A DNA stretch of 64,000 bases from Bacteroidota bacterium (lineage in GTDB: Bacteria; Bacteroidota; Bacteroidia; UKL13-3), in NCBI GenBank assembly GCA_947477885.1, contig CANJUD010000012.1, positions 53,725 to 117,724 on the forward strand, read 5' to 3'. Of this stretch, positions 36,101 to 44,984 are shown piece by piece. Made by a program: the position numbers and the translations under genes. The stretch's first letter is position 1; the number at the start of each line of letters is the position of its first letter. The notes under the pieces were generated by a model, which saw nothing but the letters and a program-made list of their open reading frames with translations, made no database searches and was not told the DNA's origin.

Positions 36101-38109
36101 TTATACATTAATTTTGAACCCACTTTAAAAGCTAAGGGCACGCAACTTTGTGTATAGTTGACCATTCCCACTATATCGAGGCCGTTTACTGTAATTGCAC
36201 TATACTTCACAAAAGTATCTTGGCATGTAGCCGTCCCATAAATATGGTATATATCATAAACCCCCACTTTGGGCAAAGGTGTAGAAACTACATTGCCACT
36301 CATCGTTAGTTTTACATTCGCACTGTCATGATGTTTTATAATCCAATTATATACGGGTGTTTTAAATTTGGTAATGGGCAAACTAGTTAAAGTAACACTT
36401 TGCCCCAAACATAATAAACTGGTATCAACCTTAAAATCTGCCACAGGCAATAGCACACGCACAATTGCTGAATCCTTAACTGTATCAGCACAACCACCCA
36501 TATTATAGGCTATAAAAACTGCAGCATATAAACCAGTATCTTTAAACTGTATTTTGGGACTTGCATTGGTATCAGTCGCTATAAGACTATCATAGTTTTT
36601 GGTGTATATTTTCCATATATATCGCGACTTAAATTTATCGGAAAATCCTGAGCGTTGTGATGAAAAACTCACTTTCTCACCTGTACAACATTTGTTTGGC
36701 GTGGCGTTTATCTGAACACTATCAGGCTGCAATATTTTAATAAATTCGGGTTTTTCAATTTCTGAATAACAGGTATCGTCATAAGTACGGAGCGTTACTT
36801 TAAACTTTCCATATTTCTTGTATATGTAAATCGGATTTGCAAGTGCAGAACTATCCATCACTGCACCCAAACTATCAAAAAACAACCATTTATATTTGAT
36901 ATTTTTATTGGGGTCTGTTACGGTTAGGTTTACAAAAGTAACAGTATCTGGTGCGGAACACAGAGTTTTATAATTTGCATCAAAATCGGCCTTGGTGGTG
37001 TTTACATACAAGAATGGATTGATAAAAGTATCTATCTCACAATCATCATACGAAATTCGAATTTTTACTGCATAACTTCCTCCTTGCGAGAAGGTCAAGT
37101 GCATTGAATCGCACGTCAAGGACGAATCAATAATTGTGGGTCCTCCAGGTGTAAATTCCCAAATTACTCGCTTCACCATTTGCACATTGCTAGGGGCTGC
37201 TTGGCACAAAACCGTGTCTGACAAACATGCATATTTTCTATCAAATTTGGAAATAACTCTAGGAATATTAAATACCGTTATCGCATTTGCCTTAGTAAAT
37301 TTATAAGTACATCCTTGAACTGTCCCTATCTGTAAAGAAACATCATACTTCCCAGGTTTTGAATAGGTTGCCTTAGGCGAAACCAAATTATTGGTTAAAG
37401 GCTTAGCACTTGGGAAACTCCAATTATATGTTTTCACCTTCTGCCCATTGAGCAGCAATAAGGGAATAAAATCAGATTCAAATGGCGGACAACCGCTATA
37501 TTTACTTGCATTAAAATCAAGTCCAACCGTATCCCACACTGTAACTGCAGAATCCATTATTTGCGAAGCCACACAGCCGTCTGTAGTCTTTATTTTGACA
37601 ATAATTTGCTTATAACCAATGCTCCCAAAACAAAATTTAATTTGCCTACTGGTATCCGCTAATTTCACACCGTCAATTACCCATTCGCGGGTTTTCACCA
37701 TCAGGGTAGAGTCAGTAATGGTAACAGAATCAGTCTTTTTGCATAGGTTGGTGGTATTCATAAATACCAAAATATTTACATTGCCGGTAATAGTTATATA
37801 ATTATATTTATTCACGTTGCACACCGCTGCATTGGGCAGCACAACTTTAAGTTTCACATCATAAATTCCCTGGGACTTATAAAGGTTATATTTTACACTA
37901 TCAGAATAAGATGGGAAAGTAAAGCCATTCCCAAAATCCCATGAAAATGTACTGCCGGCTTGAAAATTTTGAACAGCAAAGCGAATGGTGGTAGGAGCAC
38001 AACCCTGAGTAGTATCAGCTGTAAAAGTGAGAAAACTGCATTGGGCTAACCCCCACACAGGCATGCAAAATAGAGCAACAATAATTACTATTTTTTGTAT
38101 ATTTTTCAA
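33187..38109 (-). CDS. Giant secreted PKD-repeat protein with type IX secretion (gliding) C-terminal domain
   Basis: 1640 residues from a TTG that gives a clean signal peptide (MKNIQKIVIIVALFCMPVWG, then LAQ). The body is a chain of Ig-like PKD domains marked by FSWDFGNGF, YNWSFPSAKP, YEWDFGDGSQP, HEWDFENDG and IHWDFGDPND, then about 300 residues of FN3-like modules (WAKCPSAYFYNYKLYRNVNG). It ends with a type B sorting domain: YFPNAFTPNNDKLNEVF, FEIFDRWGGRVF, GWDGKINGQ and GVYIYTMEA, the gliding-motility-associated family. Family knowledge: such proteins cross the outer membrane by type IX secretion and are anchored outside as adhesins. Many Cys pairs may stabilise the domains. Confidence 0.93.
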   Translation of the reverse strand: MKNIQKIVIIVALFCMPVWGLAQCSFLTFTADTTQGCAPTTIRFAVQNFQAGSTFSWDFGNGFTFPSYSDSVKYNLYKSQGIYDVKLKVVLPNAAVCNVNKYNYITITGNVNILVFMNTTNLCKKTDSVTITDSTLMVKTREWVIDGVKLADTSRQIKFCFGSIGYKQIIVKIKTTDGCVASQIMDSAVTVWDTVGLDFNASKYSGCPPFESDFIPLLLLNGQKVKTYNWSFPSAKPLTNNLVSPKATYSKPGKYDVSLQIGTVQGCTYKFTKANAITVFNIPRVISKFDRKYACLSDTVLCQAAPSNVQMVKRVIWEFTPGGPTIIDSSLTCDSMHLTFSQGGSYAVKIRISYDDCEIDTFINPFLYVNTTKADFDANYKTLCSAPDTVTFVNLTVTDPNKNIKYKWLFFDSLGAVMDSSALANPIYIYKKYGKFKVTLRTYDDTCYSEIEKPEFIKILQPDSVQINATPNKCCTGEKVSFSSQRSGFSDKFKSRYIWKIYTKNYDSLIATDTNASPKIQFKDTGLYAAVFIAYNMGGCADTVKDSAIVRVLLPVADFKVDTSLLCLGQSVTLTSLPITKFKTPVYNWIIKHHDSANVKLTMSGNVVSTPLPKVGVYDIYHIYGTATCQDTFVKYSAITVNGLDIVGMVNYTQSCVPLAFKVGSKLMYNVHGGNPNDTVTYYWTADNLDVKFNQPDSPSTNVVMPVTGCFKVGLQIANSVGCNVNYPDVFKGCAGLYANFKMTTNTPCVGDTVYTVNKSGLSTKFKWYSTPAGKVDFFPNDSVSNPKLMFNDSGNIKVSMIAFSQVGCSDTATYLVKAKKIFVDFYSPDTVRYCGPSTVTFYVKSLFNDYYEWDFGDGSQPIAGYLKKVSHVYDIKKGKNKWDVTFRVTDNNGCNNTINKLNYIKLNGPVPSFDMVSSAGCDPLKVTINNTSKNCLRTYLYDDIGDLDSTGGNPTYTYMLLNKNNLYEIYRPYMYGIDSLRSCKKIFYPDDSVLVYQRPIAKFSVSDTLACANLKVNFYDSSFAAIRHEWDFENDGIVDDTNINTSKVFTVPGNYTVKLKVYNIAGCMDSVIYNNLLRITDTPNFDFTYSGKEFCFGEQVSFNLVQKSLGSIVKIHWDFGDPNDKADTSNIANPSYIYINAGHFPVSVYIETDGKCNTSVSKDTLVSILAQQPSPAVSVRCATVLNNQDIQVVWAKCPSAYFYNYKLYRNVNGTNNLIYTTTKINDTVYIDNGATVSTQLYDYEVIAEDRCFADTLKGWVHNNILLTIDTIGKNAHILNWRPYHGWPLINGKPVPHTLYRSTSFTGYYAPIAQFTLDSTYIDSNLCDSLYFYYIIARNSLTTDSSISNLTSKHPNYLGPDTPIYLKNVTVVDNSYLLVSWDTNNIWDKTNRFFLMRQHAKSPFQIYQTLKEPEYEDRYVNVDNDIYQYKVIRQDQCLVVGPPGNIGLNMVLRATNKDDITYLHWNDYKQWRDGVKYYRVELYNYNKLRYEVIDSTTDTTYTDKVIRNYIDSSFCYHIVAVENDSISPANSTSNMACVKLPARVYFPNAFTPNNDKLNEVFKPTISFVHGSNYDNKLKYRFEIFDRWGGRVFATNDPMSGWDGKINGQLAEPGVYIYTMEAVSFLDLQTIIQNGSFHLLR

Positions 38110-38288
38110 TGCATGCAGCGCTAATTCGATTGATTTTTAAACTCCCTGTATAGTCTCAAAAAGTGCATAAAGGTTGCCTTTACAAAGTAAGTTTTTATTC
38201 TCCATATTACCAAATTTTTATTTATCAGAATTCACTGATTTATAAAGCTTGATTATCAGGCATTAAAGAGATTAGAAAATAACTGATT

Positions 38289-38600
38289 TTATCTGGGAAC
38301 AAATCCGTTCGTATAGCCATCATAATCTCCCGCATGCACTTTTACCCAAATACCAAATCGATCTAAAGCCTTCAATTCCATTTTGCAAAAGAAGGCTGAA
38401 TAATGAAAATTTGTCAAGATTGGCCGAGGATTATAATTTCCAACTAATGTAGGATAAAAATTAAATAATTGTGCAGTATGAGTTGAGGCGATAATAAAAG
38501 GTTTGAAAAAAGTATATTTGCTGAGATTGCTTTGAGCAAATAATCCAGAAGCAAGAAACATTGCAATAATAATGATAACAAATATCCTAAGTTTTTTCAT
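38289..38600 (-). CDS. Small secreted protein of unknown function
   Basis: 103 residues with a signal peptide (IFVIIIIAMFLASGLFAQ, cleaved near 22). The mature ~80 residues show no known motif; NYNPRPILTNFHYSAFFCKME and VWKVHAGDYDGY-like wording suggests a beta-rich fold. It lies 179 bp upstream of the PKD protein gene on the same strand. It is short enough that it could be the remnant of a longer envelope protein. No homologue recognised. Confidence 0.55.
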   Translation of the reverse strand: MKKLRIFVIIIIAMFLASGLFAQSNLSKYTFFKPFIIASTHTAQLFNFYPTLVGNYNPRPILTNFHYSAFFCKMELKALDRFGIWVKVHAGDYDGYTNGFVPR

Positions 38601-38692
38601 CCTGATATTTTAATACAATAAACGGTAATTTATTTTATATAGTTTTATAAAATAAAGAATGTAAGTCTGAGCGTAGTCGAAGACCAATCAAC

Positions 38693-38700
38693 TATCTTTG
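38693..38700 (+). promoter_or_regulatory. -7 box of mfd
   Basis: TATCTTTG is a perfect TAnnTTTG. The TTG of the box is also the first start-like codon of the frame (38698), which therefore cannot be the start; the GTG at 38710 is 10 nt after the box. Confidence 0.6.
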
Positions 38701-38709
38701 CAGCGTAAC

Positions 38710-41700
38710 GTGAAACTGGGTGAGTTTTTAGATGAAGTATTAAAAGGCCATGCAAACCAACTGGTCACTGACCTTGCTCGTCCAAAAAAAAACCTTCAGC
38801 TTACTGGATTAACTGGTTCTGCCCTCGCTCTGAACCTCGCAGCCGTGCTGAGCAAATACAAAATGCCCTTGCTTTTTATTGCCGATGGTGCCGATGAAGC
38901 CACTACACTAGCAGGCGACTTACAGTCATTGGTGGAAGGACGCACCATTAATTTATTCCCCGGTTCTTTCAAAAAAAGTTTTCAATATAAACAACCTGAT
39001 AATTCTTTAATACTTCAACGTGCCGAAGTATTAAACCGACTTGCGGATGCCAAACATAATGAAATTATAGTTAGTTGGCCCGAAGCCTTGGCTGAGATGG
39101 TTTTAGAGAGAAGTATATTAGATAAAAGTACTTACCATTTAAAAGTGGGAGATAGTTTGGATATCGACTTTATGATAGAGTTTTTGAACGAACATCATTT
39201 CGATAGAACTGATTTTGTATATGAAGCTGGATTTTTCGCCATTCGTGGTGGTATTATAGATGTGTTTTCTTTTGCCAATCCTTATCCTTATCGTATTGAA
39301 TTGGATGGGGACAAAATAGAAACTATTAGAGAATTTAATCCCGCCGATCAATTATCAACCAAAAGATTAGATTTCTTTTCTCTCGTTCCAAATATACAAA
39401 CTGCATCAGTTATACAAAGTCGTCAATCTTTTTTTGATTACTTGCCGAGTGATACTATTATATGCACCAAAGACTTATTATATGCACAAGAAACACTGGA
39501 TAAAATTGCGAAAAAAGCCGAGGGCGAAATTATAAGTTTAGAAACTCCCGAGGGTGATGTGTTTGAAGTGAAATCCCCTGATTTATTTGAGCTCACCGAC
39601 GATTGGATGCGAAGAATTAGTTCATTTAAAAATGTGGAATATGGTCACAGAATTTTAAATACAAATGCAGCAAAAATTGAATTTAAAACTTCACCGCAAC
39701 CATCCTTCAATAAAAATTTCAATCTCATTCGTGACGACTTTAAATTACTAAAAGAAAAAGAATATAAAGTATATGTTTTTAGTGACAGTGCCCGACAAAT
39801 TGAAAGACTATATAGTATATTTGATGACCTAGATCCAGATATAGAATTCGAGCCCGTTTTTCATGCAATCACTGAAGGATTTGTGGACCATCAAATGAAG
39901 GTGGCTTGCTATAGTGAACACCAGCTTTTCGATAGGTTTTACAGGCACCGTGGACGTGAACAATATTCACGAAATAAAGCTATAACACTTAAAGAACTTC
40001 GTGACCTAAAAACAGGAGATTATGTAACACATGCCGACCATGGAATTGGCAAATTTGCAGGCCTAGAAAAAATGGAAATGAATGGCAAATTAAATGAGGT
40101 AGTTCGACTTATATATAGAGATAATGATTTATTATATGTGAGTATAAATTCATTGCATAAAATTGCAAAATATGTAGGCAAAGATGGTACCGAACCTCGC
40201 CTTCACAAACTCGGCAGCGACGCATGGGACAAGCTGAAACGCAATACCAAAGCAAAAATAAAAGATATAGCCCGCGACCTGATAAAAATATATGCGGCAA
40301 GAAAATCGACACCTGGTTTTTCATTCACACCTGATAGTTATTTGCAAACAGAATTGGAAGCATCTTTTATATATGAAGATACACCCGACCAAGCAAAAGC
40401 AACAGAAGATTTTAAAAAGGATATGGAGAGTGCCCATCCGATGGATAGACTTATATGTGGGGATGTGGGTTTTGGCAAAACAGAAGTAGCCGTTCGTGCA
40501 GCTTTTAAAGCAGTATATGATAGTAAACAAGTAGCTATTTTAGTCCCTACTACCATTCTTGCAAGCCAGCATTATCGAACGTTTAGAGAACGTTTGAAAG
40601 ATTTTCCAGTAAGTATAGATTTCTTAAATAGATTTAGAACAGCTACCGAACAAAAAGATATATTAACGCGATTAAAAAGTGGAAAAATTGATATTATAAT
40701 AGGTACCCATCGCATACTTTCAAAAGATATGTTATTTAAAGATTTGGGATTATTAATAGTAGATGAAGAACAGAAATTTGGTGTAGCAGCAAAAGAAAAA
40801 CTGAAACAGATGCGTGTGAATGTAGATACGCTCACGCTTACTGCTACGCCTATCCCACGTACTTTGCATTTTAGTTTGATGGGTGCTCGTGATTTAAGTA
40901 TTATAAATACGCCACCGCCCAATCGTCAACCTGTTACTACAGAAATGCATCCCACAAATGATGATATAATACGTGATGCAATTAATGAAGAAATACAACG
41001 TGGCGGACAAAGTTTTGTAATACATAACCGCGTAAAAGATATATATGATTTGGCTGATAAAATTCGCGAGCTATGTCCGAAAGCCAGAGTGGGTGTGGGT
41101 CACGGACAATTAGAAGGACATGAATTGGAAGAGGTGATGATAAAATTTGTGGAAGGAGAATATGATGTATTGGTCGCCACAACTATTATAGAAAGTGGAT
41201 TGGATATTAGCAATGCAAATACGATTATCATAAATAATGCACATATGTATGGCCTTAGTGATATACATCAAATGCGTGGTCGTGTGGGCAGAAGTAATAA
41301 AAAAGCATATTGTTATTTATTGGTTCCGTCACTCTCTATGCTTACCGAAGATGCCCGCCGCAGGCTGAGTGCCGTGGAAGAGTTTAGCGAACTGGGAAGT
41401 GGATTTAATATAGCGATGCGTGATTTGGATATACGTGGAAGTGGAAATTTGTTGGGTGCAGAACAGAGTGGATTTATTGCAGAAATTGGTTATGATATGT
41501 ATCATAAAATTTTGGATGAAGCCGTTCACGAGTTAAAAGATGAAGAATTTGCAGACTTATTCAAAGACGAACCTATTATAGAAGTTAAGAAAGATGTTAT
41601 AATAGAAACTGATATACAAATGGTAATTCCTGATAGCTATGTGCGAAGTGGAACGGAACGATTAAGTTTATATAGTGAGCTCTCCAATATCAACAAAGAC

Positions 41701-42045
41701 GAGGATTTGCAGAAATTTGCCTATAAACTAAAAGACAGATTTGGAAGTTTGCCACCACCTGTAATTGATTTACTCGACGGCATGAAATTAAAATGGGCCG
41801 GACAAATTTTAAAACTAGAAAAAGTAACGCTCAAAAATAAAACCTTGGTATTATACTTTCCACTCGGTGTGCAAAATGAATATTATGAAGGCCCGCTATT
41901 CGGAAGAGTGATCAATCATATAAATGCAAATCCCTCAAAATACAAATTGGGTCAGTTTAAAACACAACTCACCCTAACTATACAAAACGTGATGGGCATT
42001 CCTGCTGCGCAGGCTGTAGTGGTGGAGGTGGGGAAATATTTTTAA
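38710..42045 (+). CDS. mfd: Transcription-repair coupling factor
   Basis: About 1111 residues. It removes RNA polymerase stalled at lesions and recruits UvrA. Domain order: degenerate UvrB-like N-terminal part (about 1-340), RNAP-interacting domain (near 430-510, KTGDYVTHADHGIGKFAGL), SF2 translocase with Walker A GDVGFGKTEVAVRAAFKAV, DEEQ box (LIVDEEQKFGV), TATPIPRTL and motif VI QMRGRVGRS, then the C-terminal TRCF domain. Length is normal. The GTG at 38710 (MKLGEFLDEV) is preferred because the earlier TTG sits within the -7 box. Confidence 0.97.
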   Translation: MKLGEFLDEVLKGHANQLVTDLARPKKNLQLTGLTGSALALNLAAVLSKYKMPLLFIADGADEATTLAGDLQSLVEGRTINLFPGSFKKSFQYKQPDNSLILQRAEVLNRLADAKHNEIIVSWPEALAEMVLERSILDKSTYHLKVGDSLDIDFMIEFLNEHHFDRTDFVYEAGFFAIRGGIIDVFSFANPYPYRIELDGDKIETIREFNPADQLSTKRLDFFSLVPNIQTASVIQSRQSFFDYLPSDTIICTKDLLYAQETLDKIAKKAEGEIISLETPEGDVFEVKSPDLFELTDDWMRRISSFKNVEYGHRILNTNAAKIEFKTSPQPSFNKNFNLIRDDFKLLKEKEYKVYVFSDSARQIERLYSIFDDLDPDIEFEPVFHAITEGFVDHQMKVACYSEHQLFDRFYRHRGREQYSRNKAITLKELRDLKTGDYVTHADHGIGKFAGLEKMEMNGKLNEVVRLIYRDNDLLYVSINSLHKIAKYVGKDGTEPRLHKLGSDAWDKLKRNTKAKIKDIARDLIKIYAARKSTPGFSFTPDSYLQTELEASFIYEDTPDQAKATEDFKKDMESAHPMDRLICGDVGFGKTEVAVRAAFKAVYDSKQVAILVPTTILASQHYRTFRERLKDFPVSIDFLNRFRTATEQKDILTRLKSGKIDIIIGTHRILSKDMLFKDLGLLIVDEEQKFGVAAKEKLKQMRVNVDTLTLTATPIPRTLHFSLMGARDLSIINTPPPNRQPVTTEMHPTNDDIIRDAINEEIQRGGQSFVIHNRVKDIYDLADKIRELCPKARVGVGHGQLEGHELEEVMIKFVEGEYDVLVATTIIESGLDISNANTIIINNAHMYGLSDIHQMRGRVGRSNKKAYCYLLVPSLSMLTEDARRRLSAVEEFSELGSGFNIAMRDLDIRGSGNLLGAEQSGFIAEIGYDMYHKILDEAVHELKDEEFADLFKDEPIIEVKKDVIIETDIQMVIPDSYVRSGTERLSLYSELSNINKDEDLQKFAYKLKDRFGSLPPPVIDLLDGMKLKWAGQILKLEKVTLKNKTLVLYFPLGVQNEYYEGPLFGRVINHINANPSKYKLGQFKTQLTLTIQNVMGIPAAQAVVVEVGKYF

Positions 42046-42125
42046 CGCAGGGGATGCAAAGGCTGCGCAAAGAACGCTATAAGTCCTTGCGAACCTTGCG
42101 TTTAATCTTAGCGAACGTAGCGGTA
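42046..42125. repeat. Intergenic ctttgcg/ccttgcg word repeat
   Basis: aaaggctgcgcaaagaacgc, tccttgcgaaccttgcg and cttagcgaacgtagcgg are diverged copies of one short word, filling the gap between mfd and xseA. This kind of block is familiar from Bacteroidota genomes. No coding potential. Confidence 0.6.
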
Positions 42126-42136
42126 AAAAATTAACA

Positions 42137-42144
42137 TATATTTG
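42137..42144 (+). promoter_or_regulatory. -7 box of xseA abutting the start codon
   Basis: TATATTTG is a perfect TAnnTTTG, its last base 5 nt before the xseA ATG. Confidence 0.6.
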
Positions 42145-42148
42145 CCCC

Positions 42149-43306
42149 ATGCCACAAGCCATCAAACTTTCAGAGTTAGCTTATGAAATCCAGGAAACGA
42201 TGGAAGCACGTTTTGAAGGAGAAACCTTTTGGGTTACTTGTGAAATTAGTGATGTAAAAAAATATATAAGCACTAGGCGTTGTTATTTGAAATTGGTAGA
42301 GCGAGAAGGCAATAACACCAATACAGAACTGCGGGCCGTATTCTGGGCAAACTATTATAATGAAATAGAATTATTTGAGAAAAAGACCAAACAAAATTTT
42401 GCCGATGGAATAGAAATTACCTGCGAAGTAAAAGTTCGTTTTCATCCCAAATATGGATTGAACTTGGATGTGGTAAAAATTGATGTTGCTTATACTTTGG
42501 GAACGATAGAATTAGAACGACAAAAAACTTTAGAAAAATTAGTAACAGAAAATCCAAAACATATAAAATTAGTTGAGGGGAATTATATAACTTATAATAA
42601 TAAATTATCACTCCCAATTGTTATACAACGTATAGCTTTAATAACCGCCCCAAACAGTGATGGGCAAAGGGATTTCAAGCAAGAGCTCGAAAAGAACAAA
42701 CACGGTTATGCAGTTGAAGTTACCGAATTTCTCACGCAAATTCAAGGTGATAATGCACACCAATTAATATTGGAACAACTACAATTAGTGTATAGTCAAA
42801 AAGAAAATTTTGATATGGTTGCCATAGTTCGTGGTGGAGGTTCGCAAACAGATTTCAAACCTTTTGAAGATTATGAATTGGCAAAAACGGTCGCAATTTT
42901 TCCGCTACCAATATACACAGGCATAGGCCACGACCGAAATACCAGCATTGTGGATATGATGGCACGCGAACACAAAACTCCCACCAAAGTTGCTTCAAAA
43001 ATTATAGAACATAATTTCGAATTTGAAAATAGTATAATTGAACTGAAAGAACGCTTAAACCAACAGGTCGATTTCCTTATTGACAATGCCAAAGAAAATA
43101 TACAAGACCTGAAACGCCTGGTAAAGCTGGCTAGTCCAGCGAATATTATGAAGAAAGGATTTGCTATCATAACTATAAAAGATAAGATTATTATAGACCC
43201 AAAAAATATAGAACCCAATACCGAAATTGATATCTTATTACAAGATGAAATTATCTATACTACCGTAACCAAAAAAGAAAAAAATGCCCAAAGAACTAAC
43301 CTATAA
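42149..43306 (+). CDS. xseA: Exodeoxyribonuclease VII large subunit
   Basis: 385 residues. N-terminal OB fold (LSELAYEIQETMEARFEGETFWVTCEISD) followed by the catalytic domain with RIALITAPNSDGQRDF and the conserved DMVAIVRGGGSQTDFKPFEDYEL and GIGHDRNTSIVDMMA blocks. The enzyme degrades single-stranded DNA to oligonucleotides. It is shorter than E. coli XseA (456), losing mainly the coiled-coil region. It overlaps xseB by 23 bp. A perfect -7 box lies 5 nt before the ATG. Confidence 0.93.
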   Translation: MPQAIKLSELAYEIQETMEARFEGETFWVTCEISDVKKYISTRRCYLKLVEREGNNTNTELRAVFWANYYNEIELFEKKTKQNFADGIEITCEVKVRFHPKYGLNLDVVKIDVAYTLGTIELERQKTLEKLVTENPKHIKLVEGNYITYNNKLSLPIVIQRIALITAPNSDGQRDFKQELEKNKHGYAVEVTEFLTQIQGDNAHQLILEQLQLVYSQKENFDMVAIVRGGGSQTDFKPFEDYELAKTVAIFPLPIYTGIGHDRNTSIVDMMAREHKTPTKVASKIIEHNFEFENSIIELKERLNQQVDFLIDNAKENIQDLKRLVKLASPANIMKKGFAIITIKDKIIIDPKNIEPNTEIDILLQDEIIYTTVTKKEKNAQRTNL

Positions 43307-43514
43307 CAAAGCCTTCACGCAACTGGAAAAACTGGTTGAACAAATAGAAGACGATACGATCCAATTGGACACACTTGCCGCCAAAGTGAAAGAGGCGAAT
43401 GAGTTAATTGTCTATTGTGAGGATAAGTTGAGGGGGATTGAGAAGGAGGTGAAGAGTGCTGCGGCTAAGCTAACCACAGGAGCGAGGAGTAAAGTTAAAA
43501 ACAAAGGGAAATAG
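43284..43514 (+). CDS. xseB: Exodeoxyribonuclease VII small subunit
   Basis: 76 residues, the usual XseB size, with the typical start LTYNKAFTQLEKLVEQIEDD and the coiled-coil continuation TLAAKVKEANELIVYCEDKL. It binds the XseA C-terminus. The 23-bp overlap with xseA, which it follows, indicates translational coupling. The basic C-terminal tail (ARSKVKNKGK) is short. Confidence 0.93.
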   Translation: MPKELTYNKAFTQLEKLVEQIEDDTIQLDTLAAKVKEANELIVYCEDKLRGIEKEVKSAAAKLTTGARSKVKNKGK

Positions 43515-43840
43515 TCTATAAACTTTGTTTTATAAAGCTCGAACTCAAAATCGACCCCTAAACTTTGTTGACCAAACCCACAAAGCAAAACAAGCTTTAT
43601 AGCAACTCCTTTATCAAATTCAGAAGTTTTAAAACTAAAAATTTAAAATTTATCAAGAACTGGCAAAGCAAATTGTTCCATATTCAAATTTTTAATAGCT
43701 AAAAATTCTAATTCAAGAATATACTGAGTGAAAAAGAAATTTTGTTCAACTTTAAATTTCGATTTGGCTATCATGCAAATCTGTTTTATTTAAATCAACT
43801 AAGTTCATATTATTTTTATGGTGGCAAAAACTATGACAAT
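43515..43840. other. Gene-free gap between xseB and rpoD
   Basis: 326 AT-rich bases without a gene. tataaagct (43531-43539) can pair with agctttata (43593-43601), and taaactttgtt occurs twice (43528-region and 43559-region). I do not recognise a known RNA. Confidence 0.45.
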
Positions 43841-43872
43841 AAAAAACCCAACTTTTTTAAGTCGGGTTTTTT
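43841..43872. terminator. Bidirectional intrinsic terminator between xseB and rpoD
   Basis: aaaaaaccc(a)actt / aagt(c)gggtttttt forms a strong stem with A and T runs on either side, between convergent xseB and rpoD. Confidence 0.9.
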
Positions 43873-43893
43873 AAAAGTATTATATAATATATC

Positions 43894-44757
43894 TTAACCT
43901 AAGTAGGCTTTCAATATTTTGCTTTTCGATGATTTGCGTAAACGGCGAAGAGCCTTCTCTTTAATCTGACGTACACGCTCACGGGTCAATCCAATTTTAT
44001 CAGATATATCTTCTAGGGTATGGGCAACATTGCCGTCCAAACCATAATAGTATTTCAAAATATCCTTTTCTTTATCGCTCAAGGTTGATATTACACGATT
44101 GATTTCGCGTTGTAATGATTCGTTGATTAATCCATTGTCGGGATCGGGCTCATCGTTTTGGTCGAGTACGCCAAGTAAAGTATTATCTTCTCCCTCAGTA
44201 AGCGGAGCATCGATTGACAAGTGACGGCCATTGCTACGCATCGCATTTTCAACTTCTATCAAAGGTATCTCAAGCATTTCTGCAATTTCTTCGGCTGTTG
44301 GTTCGCGTTCAAATTTTTGTTCTAAAGCAGCAGCAGCAATACCTATACGACCAATCGAACCAACTTTGTTCAAAGGCAAACGAACGATACGACTTTGGTC
44401 GGCCAAAGCTTGAAGGATTGATTGACGAATCCACCACACGGCGTATGAGATAAATTTAAATCCGCGGGTTTCATCGAAACGTTTGGCGGCTTTTATCAAA
44501 CCTAAGTTGCCTTCATTGATAAGGTCACCTAAAGTCAAGCCTTGGTTTTGGTATTGTTTTGAAACAGATACCACGAAACGCAAGTTCGCATTTACCATTT
44601 TCTCCAAAGCTACTTGGTCACCTTCACGGATACGACCAGCAAGTTCTACTTCCTGCTGGGCATCAATCATGGGCACTTTACTGATCTCGTTCAAGTACTT
44701 GTCAAGTGATTTGCTTTCGCGATTGGTAAACTGTTTGGATATTTTAAGCTGCCTCAT
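43894..44757 (-). CDS. rpoD: Primary sigma factor RpoD/SigA
   Basis: 287 residues. Starts directly at region 1.2 ([20 protein letters not shown]), then region 2 ([50 protein letters not shown]), region 3 and region 4 with its helix-turn-helix ([20 protein letters not shown]). Region 1.1 is missing, as usual for Bacteroidota. This factor should recognise the TTG/TAnnTTTG promoters seen throughout the window, including its own 40 nt upstream. Single gene, convergent with xseAB, separated by a strong terminator. Confidence 0.97.
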   Translation of the reverse strand: MRQLKISKQFTNRESKSLDKYLNEISKVPMIDAQQEVELAGRIREGDQVALEKMVNANLRFVVSVSKQYQNQGLTLGDLINEGNLGLIKAAKRFDETRGFKFISYAVWWIRQSILQALADQSRIVRLPLNKVGSIGRIGIAAAALEQKFEREPTAEEIAEMLEIPLIEVENAMRSNGRHLSIDAPLTEGEDNTLLGVLDQNDEPDPDNGLINESLQREINRVISTLSDKEKDILKYYYGLDGNVAHTLEDISDKIGLTRERVRQIKEKALRRLRKSSKSKILKAYLG

Positions 44758-44797
44758 GTTATTAAATTAAATTGTATATTCTCCCTAAAAAAGTTTG

Positions 44798-44827
44798 CAA
44801 ATTTAATCATTTTTTTCCTCAATGCAA
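44798..44827 (-). promoter_or_regulatory. rpoD promoter
   Basis: TTG (44825-44827), exactly 19 nt, then TAAATTTG (44798-44805) on the minus strand. Leader about 35-40 nt. One of the cleanest consensus promoters in the window. Confidence 0.8.
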
Positions 44828-44984
44828 TAGCCTAAATTAAATCTTGTGAATCCTGCAATACACAGGAATTTAGAATTATGGGATTGCGATTGGGCAATTG
44901 TTTGCTATTAAGTAGTTGCTTGATAAATCAAATTATTCTTAGGGCGCTATATAAACAACGAAGTAATGGTGAATATATATCATA

